The notes: generated by a model from the letters alone, not told the origin. A stretch of 64,000 nt of DNA from Argyresthia goedartella (GCA_949825045.1 OX463832.1:24794552-24858551), one strand, 5' to 3'; shown: positions 44,121-55,711, counted from the stretch's first letter. Numbers and translations: made by a program.

Positions 44121-45459
44121 GTGGTGACCCGACTTTTGAACATCAGCAACCTTCGGTAATAGCAGCATGGACCCAGCTGCGAAGAAAACTCCGTGTGCTG
44201 CCACCTTAGAAGTGCAAGCAAGAAGCACTTCGTCCAAGATCGCCGAGACCCGACTTCTGCATACCTATTTCAAACCACGCTGCAGAAATCCATAATCAAG
44301 ACCCCACCCAAACCAAGACGACATCAAGCAAGCCATGACGGACCAGAAGCCAAACGATTTCAACTGAAGATTTCCCGCATCGAACTCAAGATACCGCAAG
44401 AATAATGAACCGATAGTCAGCCGACTGCTGATTTATCAAAATGGAGCTCGCACCAGCAGAAACGAACGCGTCGGCAAATTCATTCACAGCAAGCAGTTTT
44501 TTTTTTCTCAAGTTCAAGACATAGGAAGCCGTTCCAGCCACCAGAAGAGTATTGAAACATCATCGATATACCTAATCACCCAGGAAGAACATCGCACGAA
44601 GTATAATCAAATCACTGAAGAGAGAGTGAGAGAGATACATATGTATATAAACGATTGGTGTACAAGATGTGCTCTATGTTGCCAAATCCCAAGGTTTTTA
44701 GGCACACAAATTTCATCAATCGACAACTTAATATTCACTCAAGAGTGAAGAGCACGCACGTACATATGACGTACGAGATCATTGACTGCCTACAGCCAAT
44801 GTTACAGATTTAATGCTGACGCTGATTCAGCACAATCATCCTTGTATAGGTACGGTCGCAATTATAAACAAACAGTGATTACAACTTCAACGACGTGCGG
44901 TGTAAATTGACTCATCGATTCCTGAAAAACATATGCGGCTACAGCATCAGACGACTCTCCTGCGGATCTTTTCCAGTTATAGGTTAGGTTAGTTTACTAA
45001 CCGCGAAGCCCCATTTTCCTAGTGTTTTTCTGTTTTCGAGTTTTTAGTTTATTTTATGTAGAGTGCGGCCAGACACAGGACTCGCCTGTAGGTAAATATT
45101 ATGTTATTCTTTAAACTTATGTAGAATTCACATAACCGTAGTTCCTTTACTTTCCTAATTCGTGTAAGAGTTACCTTTAGATTAAGTTGAAATATGCTCA
45201 GTTACAGTCTAGTTTTATTTAACAATAACTTTCCTTATATATAAAAATAGATTAAGTTAAAGTATGCACAATTAAGATCTGGTTTTATGTTTATTAAAAT
45301 ACTACTAGTTATTATTGCAGTTGATATAAGTTTGTTATGGTATACACATTTCTAAATTTAATTCGATTCATTTAAGGTTATTGTTTGATTCTAACTTAGA
45401 TTTTTGTTCATTGTTATAAGTACATTTATTTATTTATTTTCCCTAAAGGGGGGAGTATC

Positions 45460-45670
45460 TGTGCCGGCACGTACGCCCGCCACAGATATGCGGAAATATC
45501 TCATCACGTACTATGTCTTATGCACGTCATCAATAACATGTACCAAACTAGTATATAAGCTGGGATTTCCTATAATAAATTAGTCTAGTATAGTCTGGTA
45601 TTTGCGCGCATCTCAAGCCTTTTACTTTACTCCCGAAGATGTTACTCCCCTTATAATTACCTATGGCAAA
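45460..45670 (+). repeat. 3' LTR
   Basis: Second copy of the LTR, directly after the purine tract and followed by the GGTAG target copy. The ORF reading through it on the minus strand is a shadow. Confidence 0.85.
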
Positions 45671-45675
45671 GGTAG

Positions 45676-45960
45676 ATTTGGTGGAATATTCTGTAGTATA
45701 ATATTCTTTGGTCGCTGACCGGTAGTTAGGATGGTAGGGTACACGTGCGAGTCGCGACCGAGCAGCTCGAGCGCCGACGACGGAAAAGGTCAATGTAAAG
45801 GTCGGTGCAATGACTGGTTTAATACCAGATGTCGGTGTTTTGTAAAAAGTCATGAATTTTGTAGTACATAGGCTTTCGTGCATAAAGTGTGCTTTAAACA
45901 TTTTTTGAATCGAGCTTCAGTTAAGTTTTGTATTTTAGGCGGAATTTTATTTTAGAAGCG
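45676..45960 (-). other. LINE H leader upstream of the LTR insert
   Basis: Minus-strand continuation of the LINE H 5' untranslated region; the sequence on both sides of the LTR element joins at GGTAG. Partly GC-rich (GCTCGAGCGCCGACGACGG near 45775). Confidence 0.5.
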
Positions 45961-45999
45961 TATGCAGTGTCCCATAAAAGTACTACTAACTTGTGAGTC

Positions 46000-47310
46000 T
46001 GAACATTGGAAAAGAAAGCTTATGTTTGTTTCTAGTTTGCACATTAGAAATCGATATCTGATCATCCGGTTGGAGTCCGACCATGATTCTGACGTCAGAA
46101 AACGCCACCGCCATTTATGGAAGTCAGAATTTTGCAAAAGTTGCCGCCATTTGCCATCCGCTGGTCAGATTTCCAGTCTTTATTGTACTCAAACTTAAAG
46201 AAACTTGAAAACACAAATGTGATAGTAAGTAATGATTTGAATGGCAAGTATTTGGCTGAGAAAAACATCAATGACACAATTAACTTTCTTGCGAGTAGAT
46301 TTGAAAATGTTTCTGCTTCGTTCTTCTGGGATTCAGGCGGTGGATTTTTTTGATTAAACATAAGTAGAAGAGTCGTTGCTAGTAGACTCATACATAGAAA
46401 AAATTGTAAACGCTCTTATCATAATGAATATAGGAACTATATGACAGATTCACATAATGATGGAATGCGCAATGTAAACAGGTCCAACAAGGAAACAAAC
46501 AAGTGGTCTCACTGTGAAGTTGAATACTTCAAATCAAACAGAATATAACGTTTTTTCATGAATAAACATAACAATGGCACGGGTAGTATGCTAAGGTCAT
46601 CAGCAGGTGGTGATACACAGTTATCACAAAAAAAAATAAACAGATGAACATGAGGTGCAAAATAATGATACAATAAGAATATTTCATCAGAATGTTTGTG
46701 GTATCTCTAAAAAACACGACGACTTAATAGTTTATCTCAATTCAATACAAGATATTCCAACCTATGTTTACACAAGCGAACATTTTTTAAATGGGGCATC
46801 GGCGGCAGTTTTTAACATTGATACCTATACTATTGCTGACATTAATTTAAGACAGGGCAAAAAAAGAGGCGGTTCACTTATTCTATGTCAAGAAGACAGA
46901 CAATTTGAAGTTTTGGAAATTTGTAAAAAACTGTACAAGATTAACGCGTTTGAGGTATGTGTGATTCGTGATCTCGCTATAAATCTATAGATTTTCTTTT
47001 TATATCGGATACCAGAAGTTAGCAATTTTACAAACTTCTTGAACTCTCTGGAACAGTTGTTCTCAACTCATGTAGTTACTTGAGTACTCTTTTAAGAAGG
47101 AGTGTCTCAGGTGATTTTAGCATAAACCTGCTTAAAGGTGATGAAAAAACAAATGATTTTCTTACATTGTTGCGATGTTATAATTTTACATATATTGTAA
47201 ATGAAGTTACTTTTCAAAGCAACATCTCCGAATCATGCATATTCACTTTTCTAACAAACTCAAACTTAGATCACTTACATGACTTGATGGTAGATAATAA
47301 TAAGATGAGT
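46000..47310 (+). pseudogene. LINE I, decayed relative of LINE A
   Basis: Plus-strand remnant. 46140-46340 encodes the end of an esterase-type ORF1 (NTNVIVSNDLNGKYLAEKNI, NDTINFLASRFENVSASFFW) as in LINE A. ORF2 starts at 46655 with TIRIFHQNVCGISKKHDDLI, VYTSEHFLNG, KKRGGSLIL and FEVCVI (endonuclease), then frames shift, with SGDFSINLLKGDEKTNDF at 47107-47160 and DHLHDLM near 47270. The copy ends at about 47310, before the RT. Several stops. Clearly inactive. Confidence 0.75.
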
Positions 47311-49017
47311 GATATCTTCGATAGTCCAGCTGAGTGCTGCGGCTACCCGATGAATGCGATGCTGTTGACTGTAGAAGTCGATAGATGCTGGCGAACCACC
47401 TCTCGAACGAAGATATCTGGCACTCGCGATGGTCCGTACGACCTAGCATATCTGCAACCTCTTTGTGTGATTAAAGCACCTTCTCAATTAGTCAGTGAGA
47501 CCCGCTGGTGGGTGGCTGACCAACCAATTTTTAACACACTTTAAAAGAAACAGACGTTACCAAGTCGCATTAATTCGAAGGACCAAAAACTTCTACAGGT
47601 TCTACAGTTGTATGATGAACTAGCTTTTACACGCGGACTTATTATTTCCGCGGCGGTATTTCTGAATCAATGCTAAAGCGACCTTTAGTAATAAGGATAT
47701 CGGAAGGTACATAATGTATTTCCTAAGATTGCATCCGTTTTTAGTTGTAGTAGTCGTCTTTACTTACAACCGATCTCCAAATCCCATATTAACATACTTA
47801 ATACATTACAATAAACTGATATTCACTGTATAAAAATATTTTTTTGCACAGGGGCAGGGGTTTATTGCAGAGCGCCTACAAGGAACATATAGTGCGAAAT
47901 TCGGATCTTAAGGGCTCGAAAATCGACCCTACATTTTTATTTCTATTAAATTGTATTGCCATTAGGCGAGAAACTCATAATCGAGTGTAATCTTCGTTCA
48001 AATCCGTAAACACATACATACTACGCTAGTAGTTCAATGATACATACACGTGTAGCGGCATTGATGAGTCTGGCGCCTAGGTAGAGGCGAGAATGATTCA
48101 ACCACTAATTATGACAATGTAGCTCAGTTTATTACAATATAAAATTATATTATACATAAATAATTGCCTGTATTTTTACCAAGGTAGTCAATATAAATTA
48201 TCTGCTTAACATTAGTTCGCTATGTACATTGATTGTTAGGTACACTATCGGGTAACCATTTCCATACGTTACTATTACAATTGTACCAATATCATGTTAA
48301 ATAACCGGTGTCCACAAGGACCCCGGGAAATCCACCAATGCCATCCCCACGATCTCCTTACGCCTCCTTAGCTAATACGGACCTTCGTAAATATGCGTAT
48401 TACCTATATGAAATGAATTAACTATGCGCTACAACGGCGCTTACAAAGTTGATAATAATATTGGTACAATTACTTATGAAATGAAGCAAATAAAATATAG
48501 AAAGAACTCATTTTACTCCTAGCAACGGGGCACAGCAAACGGCAACTCACCGGGTTTGCATAATAAGTTCATCCTTCATTGGTAGCTATGTCTGGCTGTT
48601 TGAAGATCACATGTCTAACCACCCGGTCATACACGTTAACATTTCCATTGCCAACATTGGCCATTACTTAATTTCAACTTTCATGTGCCTGTTGTCATAT
48701 GTTATCATATCAACGTCATCACTTTGGCACTTGTATAAATAATTTTGGTTTTGTACGGCGAACCGTTAATTGTAATCTTTAGCTTATTGTTTAGAGGATA
48801 TTTGGCCATGAATATTACGCATGCAACTACAAACATAGTTATTGTGTGTGATGTGTACTTCACATACAATATAATGTGAAAATAATCATCAAATTCAGTA
48901 CAATGAAAACTAAAAAACACATCAAAACCAGAAACCTTCGCTTTTAAAAGTATGATCTAATCATTTTTCAAATAGCACAAGGTGTGCGGTAACTTTATTG
49001 GAGTGCCTAATACTTTG
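47311..49017. other. no recognisable gene
   Basis: 47311-47560 is a different, GC-richer sequence with a GATATCTTCG/CGAAGATATC inverted pair (47312 and 47410) and no motif. The remainder to 49017 is AT-rich with only short ORFs on either strand. A donor-like CCGGTGAGTTGCC on the minus strand near 48550 has no supporting coding sequence. Confidence 0.45.
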
Positions 49018-49032
49018 TCTAAGGCTATTTGT

Positions 49033-49505
49033 CTACAGAACTTCCTTATAAACAATATTCTTAACCAATTTATCTTTTGGTGCCAATATCACCAAGTTTT
49101 TTGCTGAACTTACTCGTGAGCAAGCTACATAAAATCGTCCATGAGAGAAACAATTTTCTCTTAAGTCTATCCCTGCTAATCTTAAACTCTGCCCTTGGGA
49201 TTGGTTTTACTCATAGCGAAACACACTTCAATGGGAAATTGCAATCTCTTAAATTCAAATGGCAAATCATTGGGTATTTATCGGATTCTAGGAAAAATAC
49301 AGTGTCTCCTTTTGCATTTCCAATAATAATCGTAGCTACTATAATGTTAGGCTGTAATGATTTTACTATCAATCGGGTACCGTTACATAACTTAGGTGGT
49401 TTTAAATTTCTTTATCTACACACGTATCATAAACCCTCTTTACTGCGTACAAAAACCGCACGTTACGATCAGCATAATGTTAAACTACTTGGTAAAAACT
49501 CATTT
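49033..49505 (-). pseudogene. Helitron helicase, C-terminal piece
   Basis: The minus strand shows the end of a PIF1-type helicase as in RepHel proteins: PPKLCNGTRLIVKS, a block giving IIVATIIIGNAKGDTVFF, FPIEVCFAMSKTN, QSLRLAGIDLRENCFSHGRF and FYVACSRVSSAKNLVILAPK, ending KEVL and a stop. These blocks lie in at least two frames, so there are frameshifts near 49200 and 49300. The helicase would unwind DNA during rolling-circle transposition; the Rep domain is absent. The middle of the same protein lies at 50021-50467. Confidence 0.8.
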
Positions 49506-50020
49506 CTTATCTGAAAAATTACACATTATGACCATAATGTGTAATTTTTCTGCATATTATGACATTCAAATTTTGAACGCCGACGCCCGCCTGCGTGCTG
49601 CTCCTAGTTTGTCTGTGGAGTTGGTACTGACATTCAAATTTCGTACGCCGACGCCCGCCTGAGGCACGTTGGTACTACAGAACAAGCTAAATAACTGCAG
49701 AGCCACAATGCCGGTCAAACATGCGGTTCCTGAACACATTAAAGAGAGCTTATGATATGTGTGTAGATAAACTAGTGTATGTAACTGTACATAATTAGGC
49801 ATTAAAACTCTCGAGTGATATTATTATGAAACGAGCCGAAGGCGAGTCATCAACCCAAAACCCACTCTCGAGTATTAATGCCCTCCATTATGTAGCAGTC
49901 ACATAAACTACTATAATAACATAATTGGAGTGCATATACGAAGAATAATCCTGGAGGATTTAAAGAATTCAGAAATTCTACATTATTTACATTTATAACA
50001 GTGTCTATTGATTTGTATAC
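49506..50020. repeat. insert with hairpins and direct repeats inside the helicase
   Basis: This stretch interrupts the helicase. It holds the hairpin 49513-49550, two copies of a phrase with TGACATTCAAATTT and ACGCCGACGCCCGCCTG (about 49559 and 49629), and a foldback of about 85 bp ending in GGCATTAA/TTAATGCC with ACTCTCGAGT near each end (49798-49881). It probably consists of one or two small non-autonomous elements. Confidence 0.5.
49513..49550. repeat. perfect palindrome, 17 bp arms
   Basis: GAAAAATTACACATTAT (49513-49529) and its exact reverse complement (49534-49550) around GACC. Confidence 0.9.
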
Positions 50021-50467
50021 CTATTCTTCACCCTCGAAAGACATTAGTAGAGTATCATTAATAGCTGCTGCTTGATCGTTTTTAGGAGTAAGAATAGCAC
50101 TTTCACATAACCAATCTATGGGTTTGTCATTTATATGTATAATATCGTGGTACACTTTAGATAATAATTCTTCAACCGACGTTACAACAGTGCATAAATT
50201 TTGATGTAAGGTGATCATTCCATCGTTTGAAGGATAGTCACCATTTCCAATTTTAAGTGGAATACCTGAAAAATTATCAGCCGACTCATCCCCATCCAAA
50301 TGTACCCTCATATTTTTAGAAAGCTTGAGGACTTTAAAGTAACGCCATAAATTTGATTGTTTTATACGTGACTTTACTTCATCAGCACTTTCATCGTACC
50401 TAAAGATCGACTGAATCTCATCCACAAATTGTTCTATTATTTGCCATCGTACTATTATTTGGGGCAT
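50021..50467 (-). pseudogene. Helitron helicase, middle piece
   Basis: 148 codons open on the minus strand with SNLWRYFKVLKLSKNMRVHL, DNFSGIPLKIGNGDYPSNDG, LCTVVTSVEELLSKVYHDII and ESAILTPKNDQAAAINDTLL, the standard blocks between the Walker motifs and the C-terminal domain of Helitron helicases. It stops at 50021, and the C-terminal piece resumes at about 49505 after the insert. The N-terminal Rep and the Walker A region are missing. A palindrome begins 17 bp beyond its 5' end. Confidence 0.82.
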
Positions 50468-50484
50468 AAATACCTTGCTAGTCT

Positions 50485-50514
50485 AAAGTATTCATACGTT
50501 TGTATGAATACTTT
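50485..50514. repeat. perfect palindrome, 13 bp arms
   Basis: AAAGTATTCATAC (50485-50497) and its exact reverse complement (50502-50514) around GTTT. On the minus strand it is followed after three bases by CTAG. Confidence 0.85.
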
Positions 50515-51709
50515 CCGACACAGACTCAGCAAGCAGGCCCGCAGACTCGAGACACGTGCGGGAGTGTGGAGTGTCACGCATCGAGCCAACTCAGGTGCAT
50601 GGCAGGTGTCACTAACTTTGACAGGTGTCACTACTATTGTAATTGGTTGCAATAATAGTTCGTTAGCTATTGCGCCATGCTGGCGGCGGCGGCGTTGGGG
50701 GGCGCGCCAAAATTGTTTGCGGGAGGCGCCGACGACGGGTATATTTGAGCCACAGGCCCAACTGTTTTGCGGTCTTCTAACGTACAGAGACGAGCCAATA
50801 TCGCAGACATTTCCTGTCGCAACTGGCCTTCAGGAGTACGCTACTTGTATCGTTTTCACTTTTCACTTCACTTTAAACATTATGATGTCGCTCACGCGAA
50901 CGACTACTTTAACGTCGGCTACGACGTTATTCACAATCCGACATCTTTCACTCGTATAGTTTAAAATTGATATAGGCGTGTGAGATAGAATCACAGGGAT
51001 CCTATCCCACTTCTGATGTCGCAGGAAGGCCATTTCCTTAAGCTCCGATAGGAGAAACATCAGTCTCAGTAGGTTGTGTAGTTTCGAGGCCAGAATCTTG
51101 TGGCCTGACATAGTTGTCATCAAGAAAGTAGTCAACTTCTTCGTCCATGGTGTAAGTAAGTAAGGTGGTAGGAGGCAAGGTAAAACACTAGATGGATAAT
51201 CTTCTTGATCTCTAATGACTTCAATCAATACAGTATCTAAACTGAAGCGAATCAGAAAGACCGGCAGGGTTGCTAAGTTGGGCGTACACTTCGGTGTTGA
51301 CTCGAAATAAAGTGAGCTCCAAGACGCTCGTTGTCCCTAATACTGCAAGCCCGCCTTAGCAAATCTGTCCAGAAGTACGAACTACCAACCTCATAGAAAC
51401 AAGTTTCGCGCGTTGTGTTGTGAGAACGAGACACAACTATAACCGTCCATAGCTCCGTCTCTGTCACATCTCACCCGACAAGCGCGCGCTTGTACAAACG
51501 TCAGCTAATACCAACTGAACAGAGCGAAACAGCTTGTCTGTGACTGCGTTCACGGTTGTTCATACTTCCGCGTCTTTATGATTAGAGTGTAACATAAATC
51601 GAGTACTTAATCTTAATCGATTAACAAAAATAAACAATGAATTATAACTTTGTGTTTCTTTAATTTTACTTGATTCGACATATATATGTATATGGATATT
51701 CTACCTGTT
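50515..51709. other. mixed sequence, no assigned gene
   Basis: 50550-50760 is GC-rich (GGCGGCGGCGGCG, GGCGCGCC, GGCGCCGACGACG). On the minus strand 51000-51150 reads MDEEVDYFLDDNYVRPQDSG and ends in a stop after an acidic stretch, like the end of some protein, but I cannot assign it. The remainder is unremarkable up to the T-rich end of LINE J. Confidence 0.4.
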
Positions 51710-51865
51710 TTTTTTTTTTATTTATATTTTTTTTTAAATCTTATTTATTTTATAAGCCATACATCTTATGATTAAGTCAGCTTAAAAATAATTAACAAAG
51801 TTACAGTGCTTACAGTATTACTTTAACAAAAGAAAATAATATTAAATAAATCTAAAATTGGTTAG

Positions 51866-52912
51866 TTACATAAGTATTTTGTAGTGTTCCCATCTGAGAT
51901 TCAAAGAGGTTATCAAGAAACTTAAGAATCTGTTACTATACTCGACAGTGAACTCTGAGCTTAGAATTCGATGGAAAAGGAAGAGAAGATCCCCCTCAGA
52001 GCACCGAGTTTCTTCGAGGAGGTCCAGCCTTGGTTGTTCATTTATTTTACACTCGAGAACTAAGTGAAGGAGGTCCTCCTCCCTCTCACATCGGGTACAA
52101 TTAGGGTCGTCTCTTTTATTCATAATGAAACTAAATTTGTTAAGTGGGATGTGGTAAGTTCGGGTTCGGAAGCAAAGAACTAGTTCTCTTCTGTTGAAGC
52201 TTCGTGAGGCAAACCAAGGTACGCGAGGTGGTTCGTCTACAACGGTTCTGTACCAGATGCCTTTGTTTTGAGAGCAGTCATTGAAATAGGATTTAAATCT
52301 AAAGTAGTTGTCGATTTTCAATTTTGGAAGATGATCAGTGTAGTGCGGTACCGTGTCGAGAGGTATGCCGTTCCGAAGAGCCTCGGATGCAAGTGAGTCT
52401 GCTATCTCATTACCCTTGATGCCCACGTGTGAAGGAATCCATTGTAAACGAACTTCAACCCCGTTACGTATCATTCTATGGATACATTTAATAATGAGGT
52501 AAGTTTCGTGTCTACCGACGATACTGCCCTTAGCACATCCCACTAAATGTTGTAGACTGCTCTTAGAATCTGTGAAAATTACAATTTTATTACGTGTGGT
52601 CGACTCAATGTAGTGTACTGTTTCTTTAATTGCTGTTAGTTCAACCCCCATTATCGGTATACATGGATCTTCAATTAGAAACTTCACCCCAAAATTCTCA
52701 GCTTCATCATAAAATGCGCAACTAGAGCCGTGTCTAGTTTTGGATCCGTCAGTATATATTTTAGAATGGTCTGAGTACTGCATGTTTATCATATCTTCGC
52801 TAAGTTGTTTAAGGTCATGAGTTGGTAGTTGAGCTTTAGGTTTAATAATAGTGTCCACTCTATGCAATATGATTTTGTCCCATGGGAGAGTCTTAATGCC
52901 GTGAGAAAGCAA
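51866..52912 (-). pseudogene. LINE J ORF2, RNase H and C-terminal zinc region
   Basis: 348 codons in the frame that follows the in-frame TAA at about 52914. The RNase H shows SKIYTDGSKTRHGSSCAFYD (first Asp), GVELTAIKETVHYI (Glu), IVIFTDSKSSLQHLV (second Asp) and LQWIPSHVGIKGNEIADSLA (His and last Asp), all intact. A Cys/His motif follows (CTRCEREEDLLHLVLEC), typical for this group. It is one codon away from being fused to the RT: only a single stop separates the two. Confidence 0.88.
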
Positions 52913-52915
52913 AAA

Positions 52916-54737
52916 TTAGGATAAAATTTCAGATTTTGACACAAGTAGGTTGGAGTACTTTCTGAAACTTTCAAGCAAAAGAGGAAGTTGGTTTTTACGC
53001 CAATAGCTAGCGCCTGTATTTAATGTGTTGTCAAAAACTTCTAACTGTTTTCTCAAGGGGTCGGATGCTCTGGAAGAGAGTTTCAGAAAGTATTTGTTAC
53101 TTAAATAGATTCTTCTCAAATTTAAGGGTAAGATACAAAGTTCGCTTTCCATGGCAAAAATTGGGGTGTCTCGAATGAAACTTCCACAAAGGCGAAGACA
53201 TTGGTTTTGGATGACGTCTAACCTTTGCAAAAGTCTAGAGTTGGCGTTGCCATAAATAATGCATCCGTAATCGAGTCGAGATCGTACCAGTGTTAAATAC
53301 AGTCTTCTTAGGTGGATCGGATGAATACCCCACTTTGAACTGCTTAATGAGCTAAGGATATTAATGAACGCAATACATTTTTCGGCAGTTTCTAAAACAT
53401 GGCGAGTCCAATTCAAGCGGCTATCCACCCAAACGCCTAAAAACTTTGTACAATGTATCACCTCAATTTCAATGTTTTTTATTCTTATATTTATATGAGG
53501 AACTTTGTATTTTCTAGTAAAAAGGCAAAGTTTAGTCTTTGAGAGCGATATTTCTAAACCAATTTCTTCTAACATAGTTATAAAACTGTTAAGACTTGAT
53601 TGGATAGTGCTAACGCAAAAATCAATAATGACTTCATGAGTGTATTGCATACATTTGTTGTGACTATATTAAATAATATAGGTGACATTGGGTCACCCTG
53701 AGCTATACCCTGTCTACTTATTCTTATGATTTCCCTCCCATCCCGAAGCCTGTATATCAAATATCTTTCTTTTAAAAATTCTCTTATATATCTACATAGA
53801 AACGGATCCACATCAAAATCAAGTAAAGAGGTAATAAGAGGTTCAATTACCACATTGTTATAAGCGTTACTTATGTCTGCGTAAGCGCATAAAAGGTATT
53901 TTTTGTTGATAAAAGTAGTTTCGGTGTCTATGATAAATCTACTAAGATTGTCCTGGCATGAAAGTCCACGACGGAAACCCAAAGTGCTATCATTAAATAA
54001 TTTGTTGCTTTCGAAATGGTATTCAAGGCGACGAGTTATCATTAAGTTAAATGTCTTACAAATACAGTTAATAAGTGAGATGGGACGATACTTAGAAGTA
54101 TCTGAATTTCTTTTTGGAATGGCAATCAGTTTGATCCTACGCCATTGTCCTGGTATCTCACCTTTTTTATAGATGGAGTTGAATATGTGTAACATATATT
54201 CTTTCGCATTATCGGGTAAATGGTTAATCATAGAGTAAGTAATGTTATCTAAATCAGCTGATGTGTCTGCTCTTTTAAGAATCAAATTAAGTTCTGAAAG
54301 TGTGAAAGAGAGCGGACTGGAATCATTAGTATTAAACTCTAGGGGTTGGAAGTACACGCTATCAGGAGTGAGTTCTGTTACAAAGGAGAGTGCGGCGCTT
54401 TCCGGTAAGTATTCTTTAGGACTTCGGTAACCCTTAAGCCATCTGAGTTTCCTCCAGATCTCACGACTTGGCATATTGCAGTCTATGCTATCACAAAACT
54501 GTTGCCAGGAATTTCTTTTTGCAAGTTTTATTACCTTTCGAGCATAAACAACTTTTTCTCTGTACCTTAAGTAATTTTCAACCGTGCGTGATTTCCTGAA
54601 TTTTTTAAGAGATAATCTTCTCTCTGCTACTGCCTTCGATAAATCAGGATTCCACCAAGGTTTAGGCTTGAATTTGTTAGGGTTATGACTTAATTTAGTA
54701 CAAGGAATATATTTGTTAGTACTTTCTTCAATTATTT
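52916..54737 (-). pseudogene. LINE J ORF2, linker and reverse transcriptase
   Basis: The linker is open from 54737 (KPWWNPDLSKAVAERRLSLK). The RT segment to 53578 has SADLDNITYSMINHL, YRPISLINCICKTFNLMI, LGFRRGLSCQDNLSRF, CAYADISNAYNNVVIEPLI and QGIAQGDPMSPILFNIVTTN. A frameshift near 53640 destroys the YxDD region (QYTHEVIID where Y-x-D-D is expected). 52916-53650 continues with the thumb: EIGLEISLSKTKLCLFTRKY, TKFLGVWVDSRLNWTRHVLE and RLDYGCIIYGNANSRLLQ. It ends in a stop just before the RNase H frame. This RT is inactive. Confidence 0.85.
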
Positions 54738-55651
54738 CTATGAGTTTATCGTAGCTACTCTGTACATTGTCTTCAAGGTGAAGTTCTCCACAAGCAGACT
54801 TAATGTGTTGTGTATACTCTGCCCAGTTGGCCTTTTGATGTTTCTTTTCGTTTCTTGGCAGTTTTGTGTGTTATCTAACGTTTTAATAGAAATAATAAGA
54901 TGGTCGCTGCCAAAAGATTCGTTAGTAACGTTCCAGTCAAAATGGAATGCAAGATCATCACTACAAAAGGAGATATCAGGTGATGTACATATTATATTAC
55001 CATTGAGCTGAGCACAGCGGGTAAAATCTCCATTGTTAAGAAAGACGTAATTATGTTCTAAGATAGTATCTGATAAGAGTCTACCCCGTGTGTCAGTTGT
55101 ATATGACCAAGCCGTGTGATGAGCGTTGAAGTCTCCGACGATTAGGGTTTTCTCAGAAAAGTGGCTGAAAAGTTCTTGGTTGTCTCTAACGCTTACTGCT
55201 ATGTTGTATATGACCAAGCCGTGTGATGAGCGTTGAAGTCTCCGACGATTAGGGTTTTCTCAGAAAAGTGGCTGAAAAGTTCTTGGTAGTCTCTAACGCT
55301 TACTGCTATGTTTGAGGGAGAGTAGACACCTATGATGTGTTGGAGTTTAAAGCTATTAAGGACTTCAAGACATAGCATGTCAATATTATTATTATTATTT
55401 CTTGGAAGGGTTTTGAGTGTACAGTTTATAGATTGGTGAACCAGGATAGCTAAACCTCCGTATCCATCTATTCGATCATTTCTGAAGACAGAATAACCTG
55501 ATAAATTAATAAGATTTTTGCATTCTAGCCAAGTTTCAGACAGAAAATATATATGAACTTTTTCATTATGTAAATATGAGTCCAACTCGCTTAATTTTGG
55601 TATTAGGCTTTGACAGTTCCATTGAATAATGTTAAACTTGAAATTTCTCAT
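54738..55651 (-). pseudogene. LINE J ORF2, endonuclease with a tandem duplication
   Basis: The ATG at 55651 opens FNIIQWNCQSLIPKLSELDS, then IYFLSETWLECK, YGGLAILVHQSI and KTLIVGDFNAHHTAWSYTT. At this point a 107 bp direct duplication (55096-55202 and 55203-55309) repeats the GDFNAHHTAW block and shifts the frame. The second frame (54738-55217) continues with a DISFCSDDLAFHFDWNV region and SFGSDHLIISI, the catalytic block. A run of five Asn codons is an AAT microsatellite (55383-55400). Confidence 0.85.
55096..55309. repeat. 107 bp tandem duplication
   Basis: Units 55096-55202 and 55203-55309 are almost identical (one clear difference, GGTTGTC versus GGTAGTC). The unit length is not a multiple of three. 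Confidence 0.9.
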
Positions 55652-55711
55652 GAATGCAATAATAAAAAAAAAACTATATATATAATTAAAAAAAAAAAAA
55701 CTTGTCTACTT

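Larger units (their letters stand above)
43910..45670 (+). mobile_element. non-autonomous LTR retrotransposon
   Basis: Two nearly identical 211 bp LTRs (43910-44120 and 45460-45670) enclose 1.34 kb. GGTAG flanks both sides (43905-43909 and 45671-45675). GTGGTGACCCGAC follows the 5' LTR as a primer-binding-site candidate, and AAAGGGGGGAGTATC precedes the 3' LTR as a polypurine tract, so it is plus-oriented. There is no protease, RT or integrase. The only ORF (44193-44405) is short and basic with no motif. It sits 35 bp upstream of the LINE H ORF1 start codon. Confidence 0.85.
39680..45960 (-). mobile_element. LINE H, host of a nested LTR element
   Basis: Minus-strand LINE ending in GCAAATAAA plus a TTTCTTA tail (39678-39715). 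It has ORF2 (39817-42538), a 450 bp segment without EN motifs, ORF1 (42987-43875) and a leader that continues beyond the LTR insert to about 45960. The 3' end matches the LINE A type. The first part of the endonuclease is missing, so the copy is not complete. Confidence 0.72.

Noticed and set aside
45548..45901. Minus-strand ORF of 117 codons spanning the 3' LTR
   Set aside because: It crosses the LTR border and the GGTAG target duplication, so it is a chance fusion of LTR and LINE leader sequence.
48540..48680. Donor-like CCGGTGAGT on the minus strand
   Set aside because: No open, protein-like sequence leads into it and no acceptor is apparent upstream.
51000..51265. Minus-strand acidic coding end as a host gene
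   Set aside because: The peptide MDEEVDYFLDDNYVRPQDSG has no recognisable homology from memory and the neighbouring frames are broken, so no product is assigned.
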